Source of the DNA: Firmicutes bacterium UBA5499 | GTDB lineage: Bacteria; Bacillota; DTU084 | Reading direction: 5' to 3' | NCBI GenBank assembly: GCA_002426275.1 | Contig: DIPB01000077.1 | Span: forward strand, 1-5,576 | Length of the DNA stretch: 5,576 bases | Part shown: one piece after another, positions 1-5,576 of the stretch | Position numbering within the stretch: the first letter of the stretch is position 1 | How the letters are laid out: every line of letters begins with the position of its first letter | Position numbers and translations under genes: made by a program | The notes under the pieces: model-generated | Database searches by the model: none | What the model saw: only the letters and a program-made list of their open reading frames with translations | What the model was told of the DNA's origin: nothing

Positions 1-235
1 AGACCGATCCCCAGGCGTCGACATATGCTCCCTCTTTCCCGGCTTCTCCCCGCTGCCGTCTGCCCCTGCCGTAACGAAAACGAGGCGCCGCGAAATCCGG
101 CGGGTATTTTCGCCTGACTTCTTCCAACTCTCTCAGGCAAAGCGTTGCCGCTTCAGGCAGTACCCACAGATCCCTTGGCGGCCTGTCTACTTCTTCGAAA
201 GCCAGCGTCCGCTGCACGCGCCTGCGACTGTCCAC
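1..235 (-). CDS. Uroporphyrinogen decarboxylase-superfamily protein, N-terminal 78 codons (partial)
   Basis: This reading frame stays open from a GTG at 235-233 to the window edge. The start is set by an AGGAGG (243-248) seven bases upstream. The N-terminus has the layout of the UroD/MtaA/CmuA superfamily (PF01208): R-x-x-V-x-R-T-L-x-F-E near residues 4-14, then VDRPPRDLW at 16-24, and YVDAWGSV at 71-78, resembling the YVDEWG segment of non-haem members. The RQAGR substrate-binding motif that follows this point in true HemE is absent, so I infer a UroD-like paralogue, possibly a corrinoid or coenzyme-M type methyltransferase, rather than a haem-pathway decarboxylase. The substrate cannot be told from this fragment. 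It lies 25 bases downstream of the glycerate kinase gene on the same strand, with no terminator between, so it is probably the fourth gene of the operon. The C-terminal three quarters lie outside the window. Confidence 0.8.
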   Translation of the reverse strand, partial: MDSRRRVQRTLAFEEVDRPPRDLWVLPEAATLCLRELEEVRRKYPPDFAAPRFRYGRGRRQRGEAGKEGAYVDAWGSV

Positions 236-242
236 ACTCTCC

Positions 243-248
243 CCTCCT
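243..248 (-). promoter_or_regulatory. Ribosome binding site of the UroD-like gene
   Basis: On the minus strand AGGAGG, continuing into GGAG, lies seven bases before the GTG at 235. It decides the start: an overlapping GTG two bases upstream (237-235) is in another frame. It sits in the 25-base gap after the glycerate kinase stop. Confidence 0.75.
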
Positions 249-260
249 CAGCTCTTGGGC

Positions 261-1403
261 TTAATCTCGCCAGCCGCTGAGAGCGAAGAGCCTAGCCGCA
301 CGCTGAGCCGTCTCTTCAAGGAGTTTTTCCCCTTGCTCCATGGCCGTCTCAAGTGATATGGGTCCCGGCGTGATGCTGAGCATGGCGCCAATTCCCTGCT
401 CATAAAGCTCGTCCGCATCCTGGGCGATGGCCCCGCCGATGGCCAAAACTGGAATCCGAGCTTTGGCGGCCAGCCTGGCGACCCCCACCGGGGTCTTGCC
501 TCTGGCGCTTTGGCCGTCCAGTTTGCCCTCGCCTGTGATCACCAGATCGCAGTTTTGCAATTTCTCTTCCAGCTCGGACGCTGCCATTACCATCTCAATG
601 CCCGGGACCAGCTTCGCACCCAAAAAGGCGACCAAACCCGCTCCCAAACCGCCTGCAGCTCCCGCCCCGGCAAGCCGGTCTACCTGAACGCCTAAATCCC
701 GGGCAATCAGCTTCGCGTAGTGCGCCAGGTTGCGATCCAATCGCGAGACCTCATCCGGCGCGGCTCCCTTCTGCGGCCCGAAGACAGCAGCCGCCCCATT
801 GGGCCCCGTGAGGGGATTGTCCACGTCGCAAGCTGCCAAAATTTCAACTTTGCCAACTAGCCGCGGCAGCTCCCCCGGCTGAATTTGGGCCAATTCTCCC
901 AAGCTGCCGCCGCCCGGTCCGATTGGTCGGCCGGCGGCGTTCAAAAGCTTGGCTCCCAAGGCGCTGACCAGGCCCGCGCCTCCGTCCACAGTGGCGCTGC
1001 CGCCCAGGCCGATTAACAGGCGGCTGATTCCTTTCCTCATGGCCGCGCGGATCAATTGCCCCGTACCGTACGTTGTGGTCAGAAGCGGATTCCGCTCCGC
1101 GGCGGATAAAAGGGGCAGTCCTGAAGCTGCCGCCACTTCCACCACAGCGGTTTGGCCATCGCCTAAAATTCCGAAACTTGCCTCAAGCGGCCTGCCCAGC
1201 GGATCCTGGACAGCTACGGTTTCGGTGGTTCCGCCCGTGGCCGCCACTAAAGCTTCCGTGGTTCCTTCGCCGCCGTCGGCCATGGGCAAAGTCATCACAA
1301 GCGCGTTGGGAAAAACTTTTCTCCACCCACGAGCCAGCGCCTCGGCCACTTGACCTGCCGAGGCGCTGCCTTTAAAAGAATCCGGCGCGATTACAATCTT
1401 CAT
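261..1403 (-). CDS. Glycerate kinase, type I (GarK/GlxK family)
   Basis: This 380-residue protein has the usual length of the family (PF02595), which phosphorylates D-glycerate with ATP in the cytoplasm and feeds it into lower glycolysis. E. coli GarK and GlxK make 2-phosphoglycerate; the regiochemistry here is inferred from them. Family landmarks in order: IAPDSFKGS at about residues 5-13, MADGGEGT at 41-48, GLGGSATVDGGAG at 132-144, CDVDNPLTG at 192-200, a glycine-rich segment at about 247-258, and TGEGKLDGQSARGKTP at 290-305. All look intact, so the enzyme should be active. The ATG at 1403 is chosen over an in-frame ATG 36 bases upstream because the protein then opens at the family's MKIVIAPDS, and an AGGAG lies seven bases before it. 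That site overlaps the stop codon of the ACT gene, and the gap between the genes is 10 bases, so translational coupling is likely. Its role in this operon is unclear; glycerate could come from serine, glyoxylate or sugar-acid breakdown. Confidence 0.95.
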   Translation of the reverse strand: MKIVIAPDSFKGSASAGQVAEALARGWRKVFPNALVMTLPMADGGEGTTEALVAATGGTTETVAVQDPLGRPLEASFGILGDGQTAVVEVAAASGLPLLSAAERNPLLTTTYGTGQLIRAAMRKGISRLLIGLGGSATVDGGAGLVSALGAKLLNAAGRPIGPGGGSLGELAQIQPGELPRLVGKVEILAACDVDNPLTGPNGAAAVFGPQKGAAPDEVSRLDRNLAHYAKLIARDLGVQVDRLAGAGAAGGLGAGLVAFLGAKLVPGIEMVMAASELEEKLQNCDLVITGEGKLDGQSARGKTPVGVARLAAKARIPVLAIGGAIAQDADELYEQGIGAMLSITPGPISLETAMEQGEKLLEETAQRAARLFALSGWRD

Positions 1404-1410
1404 GGCTTCG

Positions 1411-1415
1411 CTCCT
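1411..1415 (-). promoter_or_regulatory. Ribosome binding site of the glycerate kinase gene, overlapping the upstream stop
   Basis: AGGAG on the minus strand lies seven bases before the ATG at 1403. Its first two bases belong to the TAG stop (1416-1414) of the ACT-domain gene. It supports the shorter start and suggests coupling between the two genes. Confidence 0.7.
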
Positions 1416-1845
1416 AAAACTTATTGATCTGCTCTTCATTCAAAAATTCGATGCCGTTTTCCGAGAGCACCACCCGAGCGCGCTGAGGTTCTTCCACCCG
1501 GAAAACCACCACCGCATCTCCGCCTGAGCGGCCGACAAACGCGTAGAGATATTCGATATTGATGCCGGTCTCTTCTAGAAGGGCTAAAATGCGAGAAAGC
1601 GCCCCGGGTTGATCTGGAACGCGGACCGCGATGACCTCCGTCTTACTCACAGCGAAACCGTGCTCTTTGAGGCAAGCTAAGGCGCGCTCGCTTTGGTCTA
1701 CGATCAGGCGCAAGATCCCGAAATCACTGGTATCGGCGATGGAAAGGGCGCGAATATTGATTCCCGCCTCGCCTAAGGTTTTGGTTACTCCCGCCAGCCT
1801 TCCGGCTGTGTTCTGCAAAAACACTGAGATTTGAGTAACTTGCAT
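1414..1845 (-). CDS. Tandem ACT-domain protein
   Basis: This 143-residue protein is essentially two ACT domains, at about residues 3-68 and 71-138. Each has the ACT ligand-binding turn and first helix: QNTAGRLAGVTKTLGEAGIN at 11-30 and PDQPGALSRILALLEETGIN at 77-96. ACT domains usually bind amino acids or similar small ligands and pass the signal to an enzyme or dimer partner. No catalytic or DNA-binding domain is attached, so a stand-alone regulatory or ligand-sensing role is inferred. Stand-alone tandem-ACT proteins (COG4747 type) often sit beside phenylacetate-CoA ligase and indolepyruvate:ferredoxin oxidoreductase genes in anaerobes; here the ligase gene lies 19 bases upstream. An aromatic amino acid or its aryl-acid product is therefore a reasonable ligand guess, not shown by sequence. 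The ATG at 1845 follows an AGGAGG eight bases upstream and puts the first ACT strand at the N-terminus. The frame is open further upstream, but that stretch overlaps the ligase gene and has no ACT character. Confidence 0.9.
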   Translation of the reverse strand: MQVTQISVFLQNTAGRLAGVTKTLGEAGINIRALSIADTSDFGILRLIVDQSERALACLKEHGFAVSKTEVIAVRVPDQPGALSRILALLEETGINIEYLYAFVGRSGGDAVVVFRVEEPQRARVVLSENGIEFLNEEQINKF

Positions 1846-1853
1846 CAAAGCTC

Positions 1854-1859
1854 CCTCCT
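1854..1859 (-). promoter_or_regulatory. Ribosome binding site of the ACT-domain gene
   Basis: AGGAGG within GAGGAGGGAG (1851-1860) on the minus strand lies eight bases before the ATG at 1845, inside the 19-base gap after the ligase stop codon. It supports the short start over a longer in-frame ATG at 1932. Confidence 0.75.
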
Positions 1860-1864
1860 CGAAT

Positions 1865-3187
1865 TTAGATTTTCCGCCTGTCGATAACTCGCTTCGCCTT
1901 GCCGCTGGTACGCTCAATGGTTTTAGGCTCAACCAGCTTTACCTTGCAGGAGATGCCAAGCAACCCCACGATGCGGTGATGTATTTTTCGCTCCAGTTCC
2001 TCCAGCCCTCTTACTTTATCCGAAAACATGTGCTCGGATACTTCCACCAGCACCTCAAGCTCATCCATCTGGCCATGGCGATCCACGATCAGCTGATAGT
2101 GGGGCTCAGTCTCGCCGATCTCCAAGAGGACGCTTTCGATCTGGGAGGGGAAGACGTTCACCCCGCGGATGATCAGCATGTCGTCCGTACGGCCGCAGAT
2201 CCTCTTAATGCGCACATGGGTGCGCCCGCACGGACATGGTCCTTCGATGATGGCGCTCACGTCCCGGGTACGATATCTGATGATGGGGAAAGCCTCTTTG
2301 CTTAAGGAAGTGAAGACCAATTCTCCTTCCTGTCCGGGCTGCAGTGTCTCCCCGCTCACCGGATCGATGACTTCCACCAGGAAGTGATCGTCGAAAACGT
2401 GAAGCCCCTCTTTAACCTGGCACTGGCAGGCGACGCCGGGGCCCATAACCTCGCTGAGCCCGTAGATATCCACGGCGCTGATGCCAGTTTCTGCCTCCAG
2501 CTTTTTCCGCATATTATCGGACCAGGGTTCCGCGCCGAAAATTCCGGCCCTAAGGGGCAGCTCCCTGAGATCAGAGCCCATCTCCCGGGCCACCTCCGCG
2601 ATATGCAGGGCATAGGAGGGGGTGCAGGCCAGGACTGTGACGCCGAAGTCTTGCATCAAGGTGACTTGCCTTTCCGTATTGCCGCCGGAGATGGGCACCA
2701 CTGTGGCGCCTATCCGTTCGGCTCCATAGTGGGCGCCGAGGCCCCCGGTGAACAGACCGTAGCCATAGGCGACCTGAACAGTATCCTCGTGGGTGGCGCC
2801 GGCACAGACTAGCGAGCGGGCCACCAACTCGGCCCAGTTATCCAAATCAGACCTGGTATACGCTACCACCGTAGGCTTCCCTGTGGTGCCGGAAGAAGCG
2901 TGGATGCGGACGATCTCGCTTTTGGGCACCGCGAACATGCCAAAGGGATAATTATCCCGCAGATCTTGCTTGACGGTAAACGGCAGCTGCTTTAGATCAG
3001 CAAGGCTGCAAATATCCTCGGGCCCTATTCCCCGCTCCTGCAGCGCCCGGCGGTAATGCGGCACTTTTTGGTAGACTCGTTTGACCGTCGCCTGCAGCTT
3101 CGCAAGCTGCAGGCGCTCTTTCTCTTCCGGCTCCATACACTCCCGCGCCTTATTCCAAATGATGTTCTCAACTTTTTTCTTAATCAC
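1865..3187 (-). CDS. Phenylacetate-CoA ligase family protein (PaaK-like)
   Basis: This 440-residue adenylate-forming enzyme has the typical length of PaaK ligases, which convert an aryl acid such as phenylacetate to its CoA thioester with ATP, giving AMP and PPi. Visible motifs: phosphate-binding SSGTTGKPT at 98-106; [14 protein letters not shown] at 240-253, the adenine/substrate region; YRTRD at 305-309, whose Asp is the expected ribose-binding residue; the hinge [20 protein letters not shown] at about 332-350; and a C-terminal SGKAKR, whose first Lys (430) fits the catalytic lysine of the A10 motif. Cysteines in CQCQ (254-257) and CPCGRT (318-323) are of the kind that may bind structural zinc in some PaaK proteins. 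The start is GTG at 3187, after AGGGGGGAG seven bases upstream; a GTG 21 bases further up lacks a site. It heads the operon, with the ACT gene 19 bases downstream. Phenylacetate, indoleacetate or another aryl acid are all possible substrates; sequence alone does not decide. Confidence 0.93.
   Translation of the reverse strand: MIKKKVENIIWNKARECMEPEEKERLQLAKLQATVKRVYQKVPHYRRALQERGIGPEDICSLADLKQLPFTVKQDLRDNYPFGMFAVPKSEIVRIHASSGTTGKPTVVAYTRSDLDNWAELVARSLVCAGATHEDTVQVAYGYGLFTGGLGAHYGAERIGATVVPISGGNTERQVTLMQDFGVTVLACTPSYALHIAEVAREMGSDLRELPLRAGIFGAEPWSDNMRKKLEAETGISAVDIYGLSEVMGPGVACQCQVKEGLHVFDDHFLVEVIDPVSGETLQPGQEGELVFTSLSKEAFPIIRYRTRDVSAIIEGPCPCGRTHVRIKRICGRTDDMLIIRGVNVFPSQIESVLLEIGETEPHYQLIVDRHGQMDELEVLVEVSEHMFSDKVRGLEELERKIHHRIVGLLGISCKVKLVEPKTIERTSGKAKRVIDRRKI
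3089..3115. repeat. Perfect 12-bp inverted repeat inside the start of the ligase gene
   Basis: Two 12-base arms (3089-3100 and 3104-3115) are perfect reverse complements around a 3-base centre. In the ligase mRNA this falls at nucleotides 73-99 and could form a GC-rich stem. It coincides exactly with codons 25-33, encoding RLQLAKLQA, so the symmetry may come from the repeated Leu-Gln codons (CTGCAG). No U-tract follows it, so it is not a standard terminator. Confidence 0.85.
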
Positions 3188-3194
3188 AGGACTT

Positions 3195-3203
3195 CTCCCC
3201 CCT
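3195..3203 (-). promoter_or_regulatory. Ribosome binding site of the ligase gene
   Basis: AGGGGGGAG on the minus strand lies seven bases before the GTG at 3187 and is the only purine-rich site near any candidate start. It therefore selects that GTG over the one at 3208, which is preceded by an A/T-rich sequence with no Shine-Dalgarno match. Confidence 0.75.
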
Positions 3204-3215
3204 GCCACTATCTTT

Positions 3216-3243
3216 TCATAAATATCCCAAAGCGGTCATAAAT
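3216..3243. repeat. 8-bp direct repeat at 20-bp spacing in the divergent intergenic region
   Basis: TCATAAAT occurs at 3216-3223 and again at 3236-3243, exactly 20 bases apart, about two helical turns. Both copies fall in the leader of the minus-strand operon; the second touches the proposed -35 of the plus-strand promoter. This position would suit an operator acting on both transcripts, but the region is A/T-rich and the repeat short, so chance is possible. Confidence 0.35.
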
Positions 3244-3272
3244 TGTAAAAGTAGTTACCTCTATTCTAGCAT
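3243..3272 (+). promoter_or_regulatory. Weak candidate promoter for the ZIP transporter gene
   Basis: TTGTAA (3243-3248) and TAGCAT (3267-3272), 18 bases apart, each match the sigma-A consensus hexamers at four of six positions. The -10 ends 38 bases before the ATG at 3311, a suitable distance. It overlaps the minus-strand promoter, so the two may compete. It is weaker than the minus-strand one and is inferred mainly because the gene needs a promoter in this short gap. Confidence 0.35.
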
Positions 3273-3292
3273 ACACGGCCAGCTTTCGTAAA
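3263..3292 (-). promoter_or_regulatory. Candidate sigma-A promoter for the ligase-ACT-glycerate kinase-UroD-like operon
   Basis: On the minus strand TTTACG (3292-3287) and TAGAAT (3268-3263) lie 18 bases apart; the -10 matches five of six consensus bases and the -35 four of six. Transcription would begin near 3256, giving a leader of about 70 bases before the GTG at 3187. It is the best hexamer pair in the gap and the only apparent promoter for the four minus-strand genes. Confidence 0.5.
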
Positions 3293-3310
3293 GCACGGGA
3301 GGCGAACGGA

Positions 3311-4030
3311 ATGAATTTGCTTTTCACCACCACTGTGGGGCTGCTCAGCGGCGTGGTGGGCACAGGCCTGGGCGGGATGATTGCCATCGTCCTGCACCAA
3401 AGCCAAAACCTTTTGGGGTGGCTGTTGGGTTTCTCCGGCGGCCTGATGTTTGCCGTTGTTTCTTTTGATCTGCTCACCAGCGCCTTCGACATTGGCGGCC
3501 TGCTGTGGGGCTTGGCCGGGATGCTTTTTGGTTTCGTCGTCATTGTGGCATTGGACTGGTGTCTGCGCAGACTCAAACCCATAAAAGATCAGAATCTGGC
3601 CACCAGTATCCTGTTGGCTTTGGGAGTTGCCATGCACGATTTTGCGGAAGGGTTAGCCGTGGGAGCCGGCTTTGCCGCCACAGCCAGCCTGGGCTTTGGG
3701 GTGGCTGTGGTGATGACAGTCCACAACATCCCGGAAGGATTAGCCATCGGAGTGCCAATGCGGATCGCCCGGGTGAGGCGGGGAAAGATTCTTCTGGCCA
3801 CCGTGCTCACAGGTCTGCCCATGGCGGTCGGCACCTTCATCGGCGCCGTCATCGGCCGCTTCTCCCGGGGGCTCTTGGCCGCCTCTTTGGGCTTCGCAGG
3901 AGGCGCTATGCTCTGCATTGTGGTGGATAAGCTGATTCCGAGCTCTCAGGAGCTGAGCCGCCAGTACTATGCCACCGGAGCTTTTGCTCTGGGAACCGCA
4001 GCGGGAATCGTGCTCTGCTGGTTTTCCTAG
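3311..4030 (+). CDS. ZIP-family divalent metal transporter
   Basis: This 239-residue, strongly hydrophobic protein has about eight predicted membrane helices (roughly 3-28, 34-57, 63-85, 97-121, 124-149, 157-182, 187-206, 219-238), the ZIP/GufA/ZupT plan. ZIP proteins bring Zn, Fe or Mn into the cytoplasm. The metal-site motifs sit in helices 4 and 5: HDFAEG at 109-114 and HNIPEG at 138-143. The first differs from the common HNFPEG by Asp for Asn and Ala for Pro; the metal-ligating His and Glu are kept. Helix 7 ends in VDKLIP (205-210), where many relatives have VDELIP. The loop after helix 3 is short and has no His cluster. The ATG at 3311 follows GGGAGG (3298-3303) with a seven-base gap. 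It is transcribed divergently from the ligase operon and converges on the nuclease gene, sharing stop-codon bases. No Zur, Fur or MntR box was recognised upstream. The metal cannot be assigned. Confidence 0.92.
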   Translation: MNLLFTTTVGLLSGVVGTGLGGMIAIVLHQSQNLLGWLLGFSGGLMFAVVSFDLLTSAFDIGGLLWGLAGMLFGFVVIVALDWCLRRLKPIKDQNLATSILLALGVAMHDFAEGLAVGAGFAATASLGFGVAVVMTVHNIPEGLAIGVPMRIARVRRGKILLATVLTGLPMAVGTFIGAVIGRFSRGLLAASLGFAGGAMLCIVVDKLIPSSQELSRQYYATGAFALGTAAGIVLCWFS

Positions 4031-5576
4031 GCTATGACTTTACCTGCCAAATATTCTTTCAGCGCGGCGCCCCCTCCGGGGCCAGCCGTCACCAAGGCCA
4101 GCCTAGAATCTGAATCATAGTCCAAATGCGGCTGGCCCACCGGCGGACAGATCAAAGCTGCTTCCCGCACGCAGCGCACGTTCGGTTGGTCGATGGCGGA
4201 AACCGAATATTTATAGGCTGAAATCTGCTCCATGGCGGCGGGCCACTTCACTCGTTCGCCGGTTAAAACTCTCCTGTCCCAAATCCTGCTGGGATGCCTG
4301 TATTTCGCATCCATGATGGCCGTATAGCTGTACTGGCCGCGCCGGTAAAAATCCAACCTGAGATCCGGCCGATCATGGGGCGAGAACACCATGAGAAATT
4401 GTCCGCGCCCGCGGGCTTCAGCTGCGGTGTGAGGCAGAGTCTCATCATAGGTGACCACCACCGTCTTCTCTCCGCTGGCCAGCTCCACCTTCGTGCCCGG
4501 CTTGAGCGAGACCACGGCGCCTTCCTTGGCCAGCTGTCCTTCCAGCAGCGTCCCACCCGATAAACTGAACCCCAGCTCCTGCAAGGCCGTAATGAGGCGC
4601 AGAAAACACCAGTATTCAAACAATAAATCCGTCCGCTTCCAGCCCAACTGTCCTCGGAAATGAACGGCGCCGGGCTTAAATAGCTGCCGCCAGAGTTCAT
4701 AGAGCAGCCGGTACCTGCCGTCTTTGAACATGGTCAAAGACCAGCCTTCGCTTTGCCCGGCAAGGTGTCCTAAGGGCGGCCGTCTGCGCAAAGCCCGCAG
4801 CTGCTCCTGCATGTGTTGGGCGCATTTGCGGCTATCCTTATCCGCGGCTGCGGCTATTTGCTGCAGGCAGGCGATAATCTGATCTAGAGCGTCTGCCAGC
4901 CAGCGGTTTTCCGGCAGATCATAGAGAACCGTGCCTTTACCCGAAAGGATAAAGCTGGGACCGTCGGCTGCCATGGCCTGGGGATGTTTGCCCAGCCAGC
5001 TGATGCTCTGTTTGGTGATCCTCTTGGCACACGGAAAAGGTACAACCTGCCAGCTGCGGGTGACCTGCTGGGAAGGCCGCTGGATGATATCCGTGACCGC
5101 TGCGCACAGCCTGGGGAAATTCTGCCACAGGAGCTGCAAACGATAATAGTCCGCAGCAGACATATTAGCTCTATTGCTTCCCACCACGTCCATAGCCAGG
5201 CCAGCCGCTAAGTCTTCAATCTCTTGGCGCATCAAATCCAGTTGGCCGGTGGTCATGCCTTTAGGACAAACGTAAAGCAAATTATAATAACGCTTCTGCC
5301 CGCAGCGAACCTGCACGTCATAATATCCCGGGATCCATGGCTCGTCGTCCGCATAGCCGCTCAGCTTGATCCTCCGTCCGGCCGGCAGCCAGACCTCTTT
5401 GCCTTCCCGCTGGATAGAAAGATCATCGCTGCGCTCAAGGCCCGCCAGGTATAACTTCCAAGTCCCGGGTTCCTTGGCCACAAGCTCCACTTCAACTTGG
5501 GAAAACTCTCTCATCTGTACGTAGCTCGATTCAACGGCTTGCGGGTCCTCCACAAAATCGTCCATGACGGTGAGAG
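4027..5576 (-). CDS. DUF2357 / PD-(D/E)XK nuclease, McrC-like (5' partial)
   Basis: The frame is open from the right edge to a TAG at 4029-4027. The first visible ATG (5565-5563) has no ribosome binding site and the frame continues upstream to the edge, so I read the gene as lacking its N-terminus. Numbering from that Met (512 residues), about 15-270 resembles the DUF2357 N-terminal region, with IPGYYDVQV at 78-86. About 310-500 resembles the PDDEXK_7 nuclease domain (COG1700): Glu317 in LLFEYW, Asp401 in RPDLRLDF, Asp419-Ala-Lys421 in IMDAKYR, then Gln447 and Tyr451 in MEQISAYKY. These fit an intact PD-(D/E)XK site. Family members are commonly encoded beside an McrB-like AAA+ GTPase and are viewed as McrC-like effectors of modification-dependent restriction; the partner would lie beyond 5576. 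Target DNA is unknown. It converges on the ZIP gene, sharing stop bases, and is functionally unrelated to it. Confidence 0.82.
   Translation of the reverse strand, partial: LTVMDDFVEDPQAVESSYVQMREFSQVEVELVAKEPGTWKLYLAGLERSDDLSIQREGKEVWLPAGRRIKLSGYADDEPWIPGYYDVQVRCGQKRYYNLLYVCPKGMTTGQLDLMRQEIEDLAAGLAMDVVGSNRANMSAADYYRLQLLWQNFPRLCAAVTDIIQRPSQQVTRSWQVVPFPCAKRITKQSISWLGKHPQAMAADGPSFILSGKGTVLYDLPENRWLADALDQIIACLQQIAAAADKDSRKCAQHMQEQLRALRRRPPLGHLAGQSEGWSLTMFKDGRYRLLYELWRQLFKPGAVHFRGQLGWKRTDLLFEYWCFLRLITALQELGFSLSGGTLLEGQLAKEGAVVSLKPGTKVELASGEKTVVVTYDETLPHTAAEARGRGQFLMVFSPHDRPDLRLDFYRRGQYSYTAIMDAKYRHPSRIWDRRVLTGERVKWPAAMEQISAYKYSVSAIDQPNVRCVREAALICPPVGQPHLDYDSDSRLALVTAGPGGGAALKEYLAGKVIA

Noticed and set aside
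949..1353. Plus-strand open frame of 134 codons inside the glycerate kinase gene
   Set aside because: The product is Pro/Ser/Ala-rich and lies wholly antisense to conserved kinase motifs, so it is a shadow frame.
2384..2812. Plus-strand open frame of 142 codons inside the ligase gene
   Set aside because: It is fully antisense to well conserved ligase motifs, has no domain and no ribosome binding site. It arises from codon bias on the opposite strand.
3208..3239. Two tiny overlapping frames in the ligase leader (MTALGYL, then MKR, joined by ATGA)
   Set aside because: A leader peptide was considered, but neither has a ribosome binding site, there is no run of a regulatory amino acid, and no attenuator-type alternative stems or U-tract follow.
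3245..3258. Inverted repeat GTAA-N6-TTAC in the divergent promoter region
   Set aside because: The arms are only four bases in an A/T-rich stretch and do not extend outward, which is within chance expectation. It does not match a known Fur, Zur or MntR box.
3208..3582. Minus-strand open frame of 124 codons opposite the start of the ZIP gene
   Set aside because: It is antisense to a clear membrane transporter, has a low-complexity Pro/Lys/Ser-rich product with no recognisable domain, and lacks a ribosome binding site. It is a shadow frame.
3942..3960. Possible terminator stem AGCTC-TCAG-GAGCT near the end of the ZIP gene
   Set aside because: It has a five-base stem, lies within coding sequence well before the stop, and is not followed by a T-tract.
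4027..5565. Treating the ATG at 5565 as the true start of the nuclease gene
   Set aside because: There is no purine-rich site in the 11 bases before it and the frame stays open to the window edge, so the gene is more likely cut by the window.

Overview
The window is about 5.6 kb of gene-dense bacterial DNA. Strong AGGAGG-type ribosome binding sites, GTG starts and tight same-strand gene packing suggest an anaerobic Firmicute (Clostridia or a related class) of moderately high GC. A phenylacetate-CoA-ligase-like gene followed directly by a tandem-ACT-domain gene is an arrangement familiar from such anaerobes. No 16S rRNA or other taxonomic marker is present, so this placement is inference.

Left and centre (1-3187, minus strand): four genes form a probable operon, read right to left. 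They are a phenylacetate-CoA-ligase (PaaK-family) adenylate-forming enzyme with a GTG start, a small tandem-ACT-domain protein, a type I glycerate kinase, and the first 78 codons of a uroporphyrinogen-decarboxylase-superfamily protein that leaves the window at base 1. The intergenic gaps are 19, 10 and 25 bases, each holding a strong ribosome binding site, with no terminator between genes. PaaK and ACT plausibly work together in aryl-acid or aromatic amino acid metabolism. Glycerate kinase and the UroD-like protein have no obvious pathway link to them and may simply be co-transcribed.

Middle (3188-3310): a short divergent promoter region separates the operon from a plus-strand gene. It has a credible sigma-A-type promoter on the minus strand, a weaker one on the plus strand, and an 8-base direct repeat at a 20-base period that could be an operator.

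Right (3311-5576): a plus-strand ZIP-family divalent metal transporter meets, tail to tail, a minus-strand gene for a DUF2357/PD-(D/E)XK nuclease. The two stop codons share bases. The nuclease keeps its catalytic residues, runs off the right edge at its N-terminus, and belongs to a family that commonly acts as the McrC-like partner of an McrB-like AAA+ GTPase. It is the best lead for a defence system, but the rest of any such system would lie beyond base 5576. No rRNA, tRNA, CRISPR array, insertion sequence or attachment site was seen. No stretch over 300 bases lacks a gene.
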